DNA of 64,000 nucleotides. Source: JADJOY01 sp046331705 [NCBI: bacterium]. GTDB lineage: Bacteria > JADJOY01. This document shows, piece after piece, positions 1 through 9,506 of this stretch. The position numbers and the translations under genes are program-made. Below the pieces are notes generated by a model. It searched no databases. It worked only from the letters and a program-made list of their open reading frames with translations, and was not told where the DNA came from. How positions within the stretch are numbered: position 1 is the stretch's first letter; each line of letters begins with the position of its first letter. The stretch covers positions 7,265 to 71,264 of the forward strand of contig JAXLQJ010000039.1 of the NCBI GenBank assembly GCA_046331705.1, given 5' to 3'.

Positions 1-808
1 GATCGGAGATGGTCGACCCGACGAGCATCGACCACGGGTCGGAGGGCACGCGGAAGCGCATCAGCCCCAGCTCGCGGAGTGGATTCACGACGATCACGCG
101 CCCGCCGCGGCGCCTGAGCTTCATGAGCTCGGTGATCAGCCGCGGGTGGTTGCTCGCGGGGTTGGCGCCGGCGACCAGCGCCAGGTCGGCCTTCCCGAGA
201 TCGTCGAGCGTCACCGACGCGGTGCCCGAGCCCATCACCTGGTGGAGCGCCACGCCCGACGCGGCGTGGCAGTAGTACGAGCAGTTGTGGATGTTCGGGG
301 TACCGAAGGCACGCGCCACGAGCTGAAGCAGGAAGGCGGCTTCGTTGCTGGAGCGGCCCGACGCGTAGACGAACACTTCCTCGCGACGGGCAGCGCGAAA
401 CGCCGCGGCCGCGCGGTCGAGGGCCTCGTCCCAGGAGATGCGGCGGAAGTGGGTGTCGTGGGGCTCGGCGAGGATCGGGAAGCCGAGCCGCCCGAGACGT
501 TCGCATTCGGCGGAGGTGAGCCGCGACATCGCGGCGATCGAGGTCGAGCGGAAATAGCGCTCGTCGATCACGCCGGCCATGTCGCCGGCCTGCGCTTGGA
601 TGGACTTCTTGCAGACCGACGGGAAATGCCCGGTCTCGTTCACCATGCCGCCGGCCTGGCCGCCCATCCCGAGCGCGCACGTCTTGCACGCGTTGCGCGA
701 GCGCAGGCGCTGGTAGAGCGGCAGCACGCCGCCGGCCTCGCGGCCTTTCTGGAAGATGTACGCGACGGCCTTGAGGCCGCCGCCGGAGCGAACGGAGGGT
801 CGAGTCAT
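1..808 (-). CDS. FdhF/YdeP-like molybdopterin oxidoreductase, 3' end beyond window
   Basis: The first 269 residues of a molybdopterin (bis-MGD) oxidoreductase of the formate-dehydrogenase-alpha-like (YdeP) family; the rest lies outside the window. Reading the minus strand from the ATG at 808 gives an iron-sulfur cluster region with C41, C44 and C66 (CKTCALGMGG, then HFPSVCKKS), and a motif around residues 176-184 (CSYYCHAAS) at the place where formate dehydrogenases carry the catalytic Sec/Cys segment. HQVMGSGTASV and LALVAGANPASNHPR follow, as in YdeP-type proteins. The start codon overlaps the stop of the upstream membrane protein (ATGA), so the two are probably translationally coupled. The family is certain enough, but the substrate is not: YdeP-like proteins are only loosely linked to formate oxidation. 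Confidence 0.88.
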   Translation of the reverse strand, partial: MTRPSVRSGGGLKAVAYIFQKGREAGGVLPLYQRLRSRNACKTCALGMGGQAGGMVNETGHFPSVCKKSIQAQAGDMAGVIDERYFRSTSIAAMSRLTSAECERLGRLGFPILAEPHDTHFRRISWDEALDRAAAAFRAARREEVFVYASGRSSNEAAFLLQLVARAFGTPNIHNCSYYCHAASGVALHQVMGSGTASVTLDDLGKADLALVAGANPASNHPRLITELMKLRRRGGRVIVVNPLRELGLMRFRVPSDPWSMLVGSTISD

Positions 809-2520
809 GGCTGAGTCTCGTCGGGCCCATCGGCCCCGGGGACGTGCGTGGCGCGGATCGTATCCTCGTTCGGGCGCGAAGTCGGAGCGGACGGCTCGGC
901 GCCCGCACGGCGCCGGAACGCGGCGAGCTGAGGGTTCGCTGGATCGAGATCGGGCGTGCAGATCGGTTCGAAGCGGGTCGTCAGCGCGGCCTCCAGCCAC
1001 GCCATCGTGCCTCCGTCGTACGTCAGGCTCTCGCGGCTCAGCAGCACGAACGTCGTGCGCGGATCGTCCAGGGCTGCCGCGAGGCCCTGCGCACCGCGCG
1101 ACTCGACGGTGCGAAACGGCGTCCACAGATCGTGGGATGCGACGTCGACGCGCACCGAGCTCAAGGCGAGGACCGTCGCGGCATTCGCCTCCGGGTACGT
1201 CGCGAGGCAACGACTCGCCCGATCGTAGAGGACGCGTCGCTCGTCTTTCGGAACGTGGATCAGCGGTCCGAGGAGGCCGCCCGCGGCAGCGGCCACGAGC
1301 GGTGCGAAGGCGAGAAACGAATGGGTTCGGCGGTATGGCAACGACCGCAGGATGCCGTCCTCGACGACCCAGGCCACGGCGACGAACGCGTAGCCTTCCA
1401 GAAAGCTCAGTGCCGTGCTGGTGAAGAGCAAGAAGCGTGGCTCGAGCCAGAAGGGCGCGACCAGAAACGCATAGACGAACGCGATCGCGGCCACCTGCAA
1501 TCGTGCTTCGCGGCGGTCGCGGATGCACGCGACCAAGGCCAGCAACGCCACGGACGTGAGGATCTCCTCGTCGTGCGCGAGATTCGAGACCGCGCGCGCG
1601 ACGAGCGCTGGGATCCTCGGGACGAACGACGCCAGCGAGGGCGTCGCCGCATCGGGAAAACGGGTCCAATCGCGTACGTCGGCGGCGCCGGAAAGGGCGA
1701 AGGCGAGGTTCTTCGCGTGCTCGCTCCAGAGTGGGTTGCTCGTCACCAGCGTGTTGGCCAGGAGCTGCGGCGCGGCACCGATCAGCGTGCCCAGCGCGAG
1801 CAGCGGCCAGTGGCGGAGTCGACCGCGACGATCGAGGAGCGACACGGCGGAGAGGCCCACGAGCACCAGCAGCGACTGGTGCCGAAACAGGAAACCGATC
1901 CCGATCGCCAGCCCGGCGAGCCACTGGCAGAGCGGCCGAGGCCGAAGAAAGAAGAAGACCGCCACGAGCTGCATCGTCGTCGCGGGCAGATCGGTGCCGC
2001 CGTTGGCGGCGTACGTCGCCACCCCGGGAACGATCGCGAGCGTGGCGAAGACGAAGGCGCGCGCCGACGTCAGCGGCCGCGTGATCTCGACGGCGGCCAA
2101 GCTCGCCAGCGTCGCGAATCCGACCGAGGCCACCTGGCTCACCGTGAGCACCGACGCGCGAAGTCGCGCTGCATTGCTCAGAATCGCGGCCCAGCCGAAG
2201 TTGTGGAACGGCGTCACCAGGGTGGTCGCATCGCGGACGTCCATCCGCGCGGCCTGCGTGATCCACGAGTAGCCATCGCCGCCGATGACTCCGTAGGTCG
2301 ATTTCGCGTACGCCCAGCCGATCGGAATCGTCAGCAGCACGAGCCAGGGACAAGCCATGGCCATGCGTTCCCAGAACGCGTCGGAGGCCGGATCCGCATG
2401 ACGCGCCCAGGCGTCGCGCAACGAGCGAGCACCGGTGCGAAGGCTGCCGTGGCCGTGTCGACGAAGGCCCCACAGCGCGAGGACGACGATCGCGCTCCAG
2501 AATGGGAGTGTCGGACTCAC
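805..2520 (-). CDS. Polytopic membrane protein, probable GT-C-type glycosyltransferase
   Basis: About 571 residues with many hydrophobic segments (first one FWSAIVVLALWGLRR close to the N-terminus) and a soluble C-terminal tail of roughly 170 residues. The early loop GVIGGDGYSWITQA between the second and third membrane segments resembles the acidic loop of lipid-linked-sugar-dependent GT-C enzymes (GT39/GT83), and the overall plan fits that fold, but no motif is decisive. The same frame stays open upstream to 2973, but that part would overlap the LON-domain gene and has an arginine-rich shadow composition. I therefore chose the GTG at 2520, the first start codon after the LON stop. It sits between the LON gene (115 bases upstream) and the oxidoreductase (ATGA overlap). 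The product of the transfer, if any, is unknown. Confidence 0.6.
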   Translation of the reverse strand: MSPTLPFWSAIVVLALWGLRRHGHGSLRTGARSLRDAWARHADPASDAFWERMAMACPWLVLLTIPIGWAYAKSTYGVIGGDGYSWITQAARMDVRDATTLVTPFHNFGWAAILSNAARLRASVLTVSQVASVGFATLASLAAVEITRPLTSARAFVFATLAIVPGVATYAANGGTDLPATTMQLVAVFFFLRPRPLCQWLAGLAIGIGFLFRHQSLLVLVGLSAVSLLDRRGRLRHWPLLALGTLIGAAPQLLANTLVTSNPLWSEHAKNLAFALSGAADVRDWTRFPDAATPSLASFVPRIPALVARAVSNLAHDEEILTSVALLALVACIRDRREARLQVAAIAFVYAFLVAPFWLEPRFLLFTSTALSFLEGYAFVAVAWVVEDGILRSLPYRRTHSFLAFAPLVAAAAGGLLGPLIHVPKDERRVLYDRASRCLATYPEANAATVLALSSVRVDVASHDLWTPFRTVESRGAQGLAAALDDPRTTFVLLSRESLTYDGGTMAWLEAALTTRFEPICTPDLDPANPQLAAFRRRAGAEPSAPTSRPNEDTIRATHVPGADGPDETQP

Positions 2521-2635
2521 GTCCGTCCCGAGTTCCGCATGCCCCGAGCTCGGACTCGTCGTTACGGTTCGTACGGTGGAGCCAGGCGTGCGGCGCGCGT
2601 CGGCGCGCGCGATCCGATCCCGCGCGGTGCGCTGC

Positions 2636-3319
2636 TCACGCCTCGCCGCCCATGGGCTGGGACACCTGCAGGAGCATCTGGCTGACGCGCTCGGTGGCGG
2701 CCTCGATGCGGCGCCGCACGTCGACCTCCTCGAGGAAGGATTGGCGCGGCTCGGCGTCGGTGAGCACGGCCGCGCCCACCAGATCGGCGAGCCGACCGGG
2801 ATCGCGTTCCGCCGCCGCCGCCCGCGACAGCGGCCGCGCGCTGCTGTCGGGCATGGCCGTGGCGAGATCCAGCACCAGGCGCTGAAGCGTGATCGCCATC
2901 GAGCCCAGCTGCTCGCGGTCCTGCGCGTGCACGACGTCCGGGATCCGTGCCGCCTGGATCTCCCGATACGCACGCGTGGCCGGATGCTCGTCGAGCATGC
3001 GCACGCGGAAGAGCCCGCGTAGCAAGATGTTGAAGCGGCCGTTCGAGAGCTTCTCGTCCTTCTCGATGTAGCCGACGCCCATCACCGGGAAGATCGGTGG
3101 GCGACCCTCGTAGTTCGTCTCCCAGCCCGGAGCCAGCGTCGCCACCGCGAGCACGCGGTCGCCCGCCAAGCAGTCGGCGGTCATCTCGCGATAGCGCGGC
3201 TCGAAGACGTGAAGCGGCAGATAGCCGGCGGGTACCAGCACCGAGCCGGGGAGCGGAAAGATCTTGAGGCGCTCGAGGGCGGCGAGCGCGGCTTCGTGCT
3301 CCGGGTCTGGCTTTCCCAT
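2636..3319 (-). CDS. LON substrate-binding-domain protein (no protease domain)
   Basis: A 227-residue stand-alone LON N-terminal (PUA-like) domain. IFPLPGSVLVPAGYLPLHVF followed by EPRYREMTADCLAGDR is the family signature, and the central GVGYIEKDEKLSNGRFNIL matches the usual strand pattern. There is no AAA+ or Ser-Lys protease part, so this is the small LON-domain type often seen as a separate gene in proteobacteria, function unproven, possibly substrate recognition. I start it at the ATG at 3319: the frame is open further upstream to 3922, but that would run antisense into aceE. It is divergent from aceE, with about 165 bases between the two starts. Confidence 0.85.
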   Translation of the reverse strand: MGKPDPEHEAALAALERLKIFPLPGSVLVPAGYLPLHVFEPRYREMTADCLAGDRVLAVATLAPGWETNYEGRPPIFPVMGVGYIEKDEKLSNGRFNILLRGLFRVRMLDEHPATRAYREIQAARIPDVVHAQDREQLGSMAITLQRLVLDLATAMPDSSARPLSRAAAAERDPGRLADLVGAAVLTDAEPRQSFLEEVDVRRRIEAATERVSQMLLQVSQPMGGEA

Positions 3320-3402
3320 GGCGAATCCGTCTCGTGCGAGTGCAGTCGGGCGAACGGCGCATTCTAGGCGGGCTCCTCCAGCCGGGAAAAGGGGCGCCGT
3401 CC

Positions 3403-3434
3403 TTCGAGCGAGGTCGGAAAGGGTCCGATATACT
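3403..3434 (+). promoter_or_regulatory. Weak candidate sigma70 promoter for the pdh genes
   Basis: TATACT at 3429-3434 is a good -10 hexamer about 50 bases before the aceE ATG. The only -35-like sequence is TTCGAG at 3403-3408, with a spacing (20 bases) longer than ideal, so the -35 is doubtful. Confidence 0.25.
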
Positions 3435-3484
3435 TCGCCGGGATCACCGATCCGCCGTTCGCTCGATCCCCGCCGCGACGCCAC

Positions 3485-6166
3485 ATGACGAGTCAACCGC
3501 CGACTCCACCCGCGCCGGACGAGGAAGCACTCGAGACGCGCGAGTGGCTGGCGTCGTTCGCGGAAGTGATCCAGCGCGCGGGCCCACGCTTCGCCGCCGA
3601 GCTGCTCAACGCGCTGGAAGAGCAGGCGTATCGCGCCGGCGTCGCGATCCCGTTCTCGGCCAACACTCCCTACATCAACACGATCCCGCGCGATCAGCAG
3701 CCGCGCTTCCCGGGTAGCCGCGAGATCGAGCGGCGCATCAAGAGCTACGTGCGCTGGAACGCGATGGCGATGGTGGTGCGCGCCAATCGCGAGGAACCGG
3801 GGATCGGTGGGCACATCTCCACGTATGCGTCCGCCGCCACGTTGCTCGAGATCGGTTTCAATCATTTCTTTCGCGCGGCGCACGACGACGATTCCGGCGA
3901 TCAGGTCTTCTTCCAGGGCCACTCGGCGCCGGGAATCTACGCGCGCGCGTTTCTGGAAGGTCGGCTGGGGCCGGAGCAGCTCGCGAGCTTCCGGCGCGAG
4001 CTACGGCGCGGTGGCGGCCTGTCGTCGTACCCGCATCCCTGGCTGATGCCGGATTTCTGGCAATTCCCCACGGTGTCGATGGGGCTCTCGCCGATCCAGG
4101 CGATCTATCAGGCGCGCTTCAATCGCTACCTCGAGGACCGCGGTCTCAAGGACACGTCGCGCTCGCACGTGTGGTGCTTCGTCGGCGACGGCGAGAGCGA
4201 CGAGCCGGAGACCCTGGGCGCGATCACGCTCGCCGCTCGCGAGGCGCTCGACAATCTCATCTTCGTCGTGAACTGCAACCTGCAGCGTCTCGACGGACCC
4301 GTGCGCGGCAACGGCAAGATCATCCAGGAGCTGGAGGCGGCCTTTCGCGGTGCCGGCTGGAACGTGATCAAGGTGATCTGGGGCGGCGACTGGGATCCGC
4401 TCTTGGCCCGTGACGCCGACGGCGAGCTGGTGCGCCGCATGGGCGAGGTCGTGGACGGCGAGTACCAGAAGTACAGCGTGGAGCCGGGTGCCTACACCCG
4501 CGAGCATTTCTTCGGGGTTTCGCCAGCGCTGCGAGCGCTCGTCGAGGACATGACGGACGAGCAGATCCGCCGCATGAAGCGCGGTGGACACGATCCCGAA
4601 AAGGTTTACGCGGCGTTCGACGCCGCCACGCGCCACACCGGCGCGCCGACGGTGATCCTCGCGAAGACCGTGAAGGGTTACGGCCTCGGGGAGGCCGGCG
4701 AGGGCCGCAACATCACCCATCAACAGAAGAAGCTGAACGAAGAGGAGCTGCGCGAGTTTCGCACCCGCTTCGGCATCCCGATCTCCGACGAGGACGTCGC
4801 CAAGGCACCGTTCTATCGACCGCCCGACTCGAGCCCGGAGATGCACTATCTCCGCGAGCGCCGTGAAGCGCTGGGCGGCTATCTGCCTCGGCGTCGGGTC
4901 GCCGCGCCGCCGCTCGAGCCGCCGCCGCCGTCGCTCTTCACCGAGTTTCACGAGGGCACCAACGGCCGGGACGTCGCCACGACCATGGCCTTCGTGAAGA
5001 TCCTGGCGAAGCTCCTGCGCGACAAGACGCTCGGCAAGCTGGTGGTGCCGATCGTGCCCGACGAGGCGCGCACCTTCGGCATGGAGTCGCTCTTTCGACA
5101 ATGCGGCATCTATTCGCACGTCGGCCAGAAATACGACCCCGTCGATTCCGACAGCCTGCTCTATTACCGCGAGGCCCGCGACGGGCAGATCCTCGAAGAG
5201 GGGATCACCGAGGCCGGCTCGATGGCGTCCTTCATCGCGGCGGGAACCGCGTACGCCACCCACGGCGTCAACACCATCCCGTTCTTCATCTTCTACTCGA
5301 TGTTCGGCTTGCAGCGGATCGGCGACTCGATCTGGGCGGCCGGTGACATGCGCTGCCGGGGCTTCCTGATCGGCGGCACCTCCGGGCGCACCACGCTCGC
5401 CGGCGAGGGGCTCCAGCACCAGGACGGACACAGCCACCTGCTCGCGTACGCGGTGCCCAACCTCGTGACCTACGACCCGGCGTTCGCGTACGAGATCGCC
5501 GTGATCGTCGAGGACGGCATTCGGCGCATGTACGTCGATCAGGAGAGCGTCTTCTACTACGTCACCGTCACCAACGAGCCCTATCCGATGCCGCCGATGC
5601 CCGAAGGCGCGCGCGACGGCATCTTGAAGGGCATGTATCTGTTCCGGCCGGCGGCGAACGGTGCGAACGGCCGGCGCGCGCAGCTCTTGGGTAGCGGCGC
5701 GATCTTGAAGGAAGTGCTGGAGGCGCAGGTGATCCTGGCCGAGCGCTATCAAGTGGCGGCGGACGTGTGGAGCGTGACGAGCTGGAAGGAGCTGCGTCGC
5801 GAGGCGCTCGCCACCGAACGCTGGAACCTCCTTCATCCGGCGGACTCGGCGCGTCGGCCCTACGTGAGCGAGTGCCTGGGATCGCGTCCCGGTCCGATCG
5901 TGGCCGCATCCGACTACGTGAAGGCGTTGCCGGACTCGCTCTCGCGGTGGGCGCCGCGTCCGATCGTATCCCTCGGCACCGACGGCTTCGGGCGCAGCGA
6001 CGGGCGCCGCGCGCTGCGCGATTTCTTCGAGGTCGACGCGCGCTGGATCACCGTCGCCACGTTGAGCGCGTTGCTGCGCGATGGCCAGGTACCGTTCGAG
6101 ACCGTCGCCAAGGCCATCAACGATCTCGGCATCGACCCGTCCAAGCCCGATCCGGTGACGACGTGA
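3485..6166 (+). CDS. aceE: Pyruvate dehydrogenase E1 component, homodimeric type
   Basis: 893 residues, close to the usual 885-900 of single-chain AceE. It decarboxylates pyruvate with thiamine diphosphate and acetylates the lipoyl group of E2. The N-terminal half has GHISTYASAATLLEIGFNHF and SSYPHPWLMPDFWQFPTVSM, typical of AceE. The ThDP-Mg site is visible as GDGESDEPETLG followed by IFVVNCNLQRLDGPVRGNG. The second half carries the pyrimidine-domain stretch RTFGMESLFRQCGIYS and the block GTSGRTTLAGEGLQHQDGHS. It is the first gene of a complete E1-E2-E3 set on the plus strand. No clear Shine-Dalgarno precedes the ATG. Confidence 0.98.
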   Translation: MTSQPPTPPAPDEEALETREWLASFAEVIQRAGPRFAAELLNALEEQAYRAGVAIPFSANTPYINTIPRDQQPRFPGSREIERRIKSYVRWNAMAMVVRANREEPGIGGHISTYASAATLLEIGFNHFFRAAHDDDSGDQVFFQGHSAPGIYARAFLEGRLGPEQLASFRRELRRGGGLSSYPHPWLMPDFWQFPTVSMGLSPIQAIYQARFNRYLEDRGLKDTSRSHVWCFVGDGESDEPETLGAITLAAREALDNLIFVVNCNLQRLDGPVRGNGKIIQELEAAFRGAGWNVIKVIWGGDWDPLLARDADGELVRRMGEVVDGEYQKYSVEPGAYTREHFFGVSPALRALVEDMTDEQIRRMKRGGHDPEKVYAAFDAATRHTGAPTVILAKTVKGYGLGEAGEGRNITHQQKKLNEEELREFRTRFGIPISDEDVAKAPFYRPPDSSPEMHYLRERREALGGYLPRRRVAAPPLEPPPPSLFTEFHEGTNGRDVATTMAFVKILAKLLRDKTLGKLVVPIVPDEARTFGMESLFRQCGIYSHVGQKYDPVDSDSLLYYREARDGQILEEGITEAGSMASFIAAGTAYATHGVNTIPFFIFYSMFGLQRIGDSIWAAGDMRCRGFLIGGTSGRTTLAGEGLQHQDGHSHLLAYAVPNLVTYDPAFAYEIAVIVEDGIRRMYVDQESVFYYVTVTNEPYPMPPMPEGARDGILKGMYLFRPAANGANGRRAQLLGSGAILKEVLEAQVILAERYQVAADVWSVTSWKELRREALATERWNLLHPADSARRPYVSECLGSRPGPIVAASDYVKALPDSLSRWAPRPIVSLGTDGFGRSDGRRALRDFFEVDARWITVATLSALLRDGQVPFETVAKAINDLGIDPSKPDPVTT

Positions 6167-6317
6167 CCGAGGGGCTCACCGGAAGCGCCGCCCGCGCGCT
6201 TGGCCGTCGATCTGGGAGCTGCGGTTTGCGCGCAGCAGCCATCCCTCCGTTGACCGCGCGACAGGCAGGCGCTCCGACCGCCTCGGTCCGCACATGGAAC
6301 TTCCCGGAGACGTTCGC

Positions 6318-7736
6318 ATGCCCATCGAAGTGAAGCTCCCCGAGCTGGGCGAGAACGTCACCTCCGGCCAGGTGGTGCGCGTTCTGGTCGCGGTCGGCGA
6401 CACGATCGAGAAGGACCAATCGATCCTCGAGTTGGAGACCGACAAGGCCGCCATCGAGGTCCCCGCGAGCGTGGCGGGCGTCGTGAAGGCCGTCCACGTC
6501 CGCGTGGGTGACGTCGTGCAGGTTGGCCAGCCGCTGCTGACGCTGGATGGGGCCGAGCTTGCAGCGCCTTCGGCCGCCAAGCCGATCGCGCCCGTCGCGA
6601 CTCCAGCGCCCCCGCCGCCGCCCCCGCGGTCCGCGCCGCCCCCACCCCCGGCATCACCTCCGCCCGCGGCACCGCCGCCGCCCGTCGCAGCGCCTGCGCC
6701 TCCTCCATCGCCGCCCGATGCCGCAGCGGCGCCCCCGGCGGTCGCATCGCCCATGACGGTGGTGCCCGCGCCCGTGGTGCCAGCCACGAGTGCCGCGCCG
6801 CCGCGCGTCGTGCCCGCGGCGCCCTCGGTGCGGCTCCTGGCGCGCGAGCTCGGGATCGACGTGAACGAGGTGGCTGGCTCGGGGCCGGCGGGCCGTGTCT
6901 CGCACGAGGACGTGAAGGCTCACGCGCGCCGCCTGTTGACCCGTGGCGTCGCGGCGCCACGCGCGGCGCCGACCGCCGCCGACGCAGCGAGCGCCACGGG
7001 CGCGCCAGCGCTTCCCGATTTCACCGAGTGGGGCGAGGTCGAGCGCCGCAGCATGAGCAACGTGCGGCGCCTCACCGCCGAGCGCATGAGCAAGGCGTGG
7101 TCGGTGATCCCGCAGGTGACCCAATTCGACCACGCCGACGTGACCGAGCTGGAGACGCTGCGTCGGCGCTTCGTCGAGGCGCACAAGGCGCGGGGAATCC
7201 GCCTCACGCTCACACCGATCATTCTCAAGGCCGCGTCCGTGGCGTTGATCGAGATGCCCGAGCTCAACGCCAGCCTGGACATGGACCGGCAGGAGATCGT
7301 GCTGAAGAAGTACCGCCACATCGCGGTGGCGGTGGACACCGAGCGCGGGCTGCTCGCGCCCGTGGTGCGCGATGTCGACAAGAAGACCGTGCTGGCGCTG
7401 GCCCTCGAGGTCGAGGACATCGCCCGGCGCGCCCGCGACAAGAAGATCCAGGTCAGCGAGCTGCGCGGCGCCACGTTCACCGTCACCAACCTGGGCGGGA
7501 TCGGCGGCACCGCCTTCTCGCCGATCGTGAATCATCCCGAGGTGGCGGTGCTCGGAGTCGCGCGTAGCGAATGGGCGCCGCGCTTCCAGAGCGGCGCCTT
7601 CGTGCCGAGGCTCATGTTGCCGCTCGCGCTTTCCTACGATCACCGCTTGGTCGACGGTGCCGACGGTGCCAGGTTCCTGCGTCGGGTGGCGGCGCTCCTC
7701 GAAGATCCGCTCACACTGCTCCTCGATCCAGCGTGA
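6318..7736 (+). CDS. aceF: Dihydrolipoamide acetyltransferase, pyruvate dehydrogenase E2
   Basis: 472 residues. Residues 1-75 are one lipoyl domain with the lipoylated lysine at K43 in ELETDKAAIEV. Residues roughly 87-170 form a long linker made almost only of Pro, Ala, Val and Ser with several runs of prolines. A peripheral-subunit-binding domain follows (VRLLARELGIDVNEVAGSG then PAGRVSHEDVKAH). The C-terminal catalytic domain ends with YDHRLVDGADGARF, where the histidine near residue 442 and the DG pair are the acetyltransferase catalytic motif. I chose the ATG at 6318 because GGAGA lies 8 bases upstream and the domain begins at once (PIEVKLPELGE). It has one lipoyl domain, against three in E. 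coli AceF. Confidence 0.96.
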   Translation: MPIEVKLPELGENVTSGQVVRVLVAVGDTIEKDQSILELETDKAAIEVPASVAGVVKAVHVRVGDVVQVGQPLLTLDGAELAAPSAAKPIAPVATPAPPPPPPRSAPPPPPASPPPAAPPPPVAAPAPPPSPPDAAAAPPAVASPMTVVPAPVVPATSAAPPRVVPAAPSVRLLARELGIDVNEVAGSGPAGRVSHEDVKAHARRLLTRGVAAPRAAPTAADAASATGAPALPDFTEWGEVERRSMSNVRRLTAERMSKAWSVIPQVTQFDHADVTELETLRRRFVEAHKARGIRLTLTPIILKAASVALIEMPELNASLDMDRQEIVLKKYRHIAVAVDTERGLLAPVVRDVDKKTVLALALEVEDIARRARDKKIQVSELRGATFTVTNLGGIGGTAFSPIVNHPEVAVLGVARSEWAPRFQSGAFVPRLMLPLALSYDHRLVDGADGARFLRRVAALLEDPLTLLLDPA

Positions 7737-7785
7737 GCGGCCGAGCCCGCACCGCCGCCACGACACGAAAGCGACGCAGCCGACC

Positions 7786-9231
7786 ATGAGCACCGAGCGC
7801 GTGGACGTGGTGGTGATCGGCGGCGGGCCGGGCGGCTACGCCGCCGCGTTTCGCGCCGCGGACCTGGGCCTCGCCGTCGCGCTCATCGACGCCGATCCGC
7901 GCCTCGGCGGCGTGTGCGTCAATCGCGGCTGCATCCCGTCGAAGGCGCTCTTGCACCAGGCGGCGCTGATTCATGCGACGCGCGAGGCCGGATCGCACGG
8001 TGTGAGCTTCGCCGCTCCCTCGATCGACCTCGAGCGCCTGCGCGCCTGGAAGGACGACGTCGTCGCCAAGCTCGGCAACGGAGTCGGCGACCACGCGCGG
8101 CGCCGCAAGGTGCGCTACCTGCGGGCGCGTGGGCGTTTCGTCTCGTCGAGCGAGGTGGAGATCGAGCCGCTGGCGGGCGACGAGACCGTCGCTCGAGGGC
8201 GGTTGGGCTTCGGCCACGCGATCGTGGCGACGGGCTCGCTGCCTGTCCTTCCGCGGATCTTCCAGGTGGGCGACCCGCGCGTGATGGATTCGACGGGCGG
8301 CTTGGAGCTGGCGGACGTTCCCGCGCGGTTGCTGGTCGTCGGCGGCGGTTACATCGGCCTCGAGCTGGGCACGGTGTACGCGGCGCTCGGCTCGGCGGTG
8401 AGCGTGGTCGAGAAGCTCGACGGGCTGCTGCCCGGCGTCGATCGAGACCTGGTGCGCGTGCTCGAGAAGAAGGTCGCGGCGATCTTCGCGTCGGTGCAGC
8501 CATCCACCGAGGTCGTGGCGATCGACCCTCGCCGTGAAGGCATCGGCGTTCGGCTGAAGCGCGCCGACGGCACGGCCGTCGAGGATGTCTTCGATCGGGT
8601 GTTGGTGGCCGTGGGTCGCCGACCGAACGCCGAGGGGCTCGGCCTCGAGACCACCGCGGTCGCTCGCGACGAGCGCGGTTTCATCCGCGTCGACGAGCAG
8701 CGGCGCAGCGCCGACCCGCGCATCTACGCCATCGGCGACGTCGCGGGCGAGCCGATGCTCGCCCACAAGGCGGCGCACGAGGGGAAGGTGGCCGCGGAGG
8801 CGATCGCCGGGCATCCGGCCGCCTTCGATCCCCGCGCGATTCCCGCCGTGGTCTTCACCGACCCCGAGATCGCGTGGTGCGGCCTCACCGAGAGCCAGGC
8901 CAAGCGCGACGGACGCGCGGTGGAAGTGCTGCGCATGCCGTGGGGCGGCTGGGGCAGGGCGCTCACCCTCGGGCGTCCCGACGGCGCGACCAAGCTCGTG
9001 GTCGACCCCGAGACCGAGCAGGTGCTCGGCATGGGTGTCGTGGGCGCGGGAGCGGGCGAGCTCATCGCGGAGGGTTGCCTCGCCATCGAGATGGGCGCCG
9101 TGGTTCGGGACTTGGCGGAGACCATCCATCCCCACCCGACGCTTTCGGAGACGGTGTCCGAGGTCGCGGAGTCCTTCTTCGGCACCGCCACCCACTTCGT
9201 CCGTCCCCGCCGCGATCGACCGAAGGTCTAG
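7786..9231 (+). CDS. lpdA: Dihydrolipoamide dehydrogenase, E3
   Basis: 481 residues. The FAD-binding Rossmann motif IGGGPGGYAAAF lies at residues 11-22. The redox-active disulfide is C44 and C49 in GGVCVNRGCIPSKAL. The NAD-binding motif VVGGGYIGLELG is in the middle, and the C-terminal dimerisation domain has the catalytic pair in ETIHPHPTLSE. It reoxidises the dihydrolipoyl group of E2 and reduces NAD. The 49-base gap after aceF and the shared direction make a pdh operon. The frame extends upstream to 7657, but the ATG at 7786 gives the expected N-terminus. Confidence 0.97.
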   Translation: MSTERVDVVVIGGGPGGYAAAFRAADLGLAVALIDADPRLGGVCVNRGCIPSKALLHQAALIHATREAGSHGVSFAAPSIDLERLRAWKDDVVAKLGNGVGDHARRRKVRYLRARGRFVSSSEVEIEPLAGDETVARGRLGFGHAIVATGSLPVLPRIFQVGDPRVMDSTGGLELADVPARLLVVGGGYIGLELGTVYAALGSAVSVVEKLDGLLPGVDRDLVRVLEKKVAAIFASVQPSTEVVAIDPRREGIGVRLKRADGTAVEDVFDRVLVAVGRRPNAEGLGLETTAVARDERGFIRVDEQRRSADPRIYAIGDVAGEPMLAHKAAHEGKVAAEAIAGHPAAFDPRAIPAVVFTDPEIAWCGLTESQAKRDGRAVEVLRMPWGGWGRALTLGRPDGATKLVVDPETEQVLGMGVVGAGAGELIAEGCLAIEMGAVVRDLAETIHPHPTLSETVSEVAESFFGTATHFVRPRRDRPKV

Positions 9232-9363
9232 GAGCCCGTTGCCCGTTGGGCTTCGCAGCGCGCCAGGCTCCTCGCACCAGGTTCGCTCGGGGGGCGGGTC
9301 CAGACCCCGCTTCTCGATCGTCTCCGTGGCTTTCGGGGGCCGAGACAAGGCCCGAGACCGCGG

Positions 9364-9392
9364 TTGAAGGCGAAAACGGCGCTGTGTTACCG
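9364..9392 (+). promoter_or_regulatory. Candidate promoter for the TPR-protein operon
   Basis: TTGAAG (9364-9369), a 17-base spacer and TTACCG (9387-9392) resemble sigma70 -35/-10 elements in the 275-base gap between lpdA and the next gene. The -10 is imperfect. Confidence 0.3.
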
Positions 9393-9506
9393 TCCGGCGC
9401 GCGTCCGCGCGCCCACGCGTCGCGGATTCCCTCGCGATTTCAGGGGGAAAGCGCCGTCTCCGCTGGCGGAGGCGAGGCACGAGAAGAGGGTAGGATCTCT
9501 CGCCGC

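Noticed and set aside
6594-6760. Short GC-rich repeats read as a repeat array
   Set aside because: They are codons of the Pro/Ala linker in AceF and have no regular unit or spacers.
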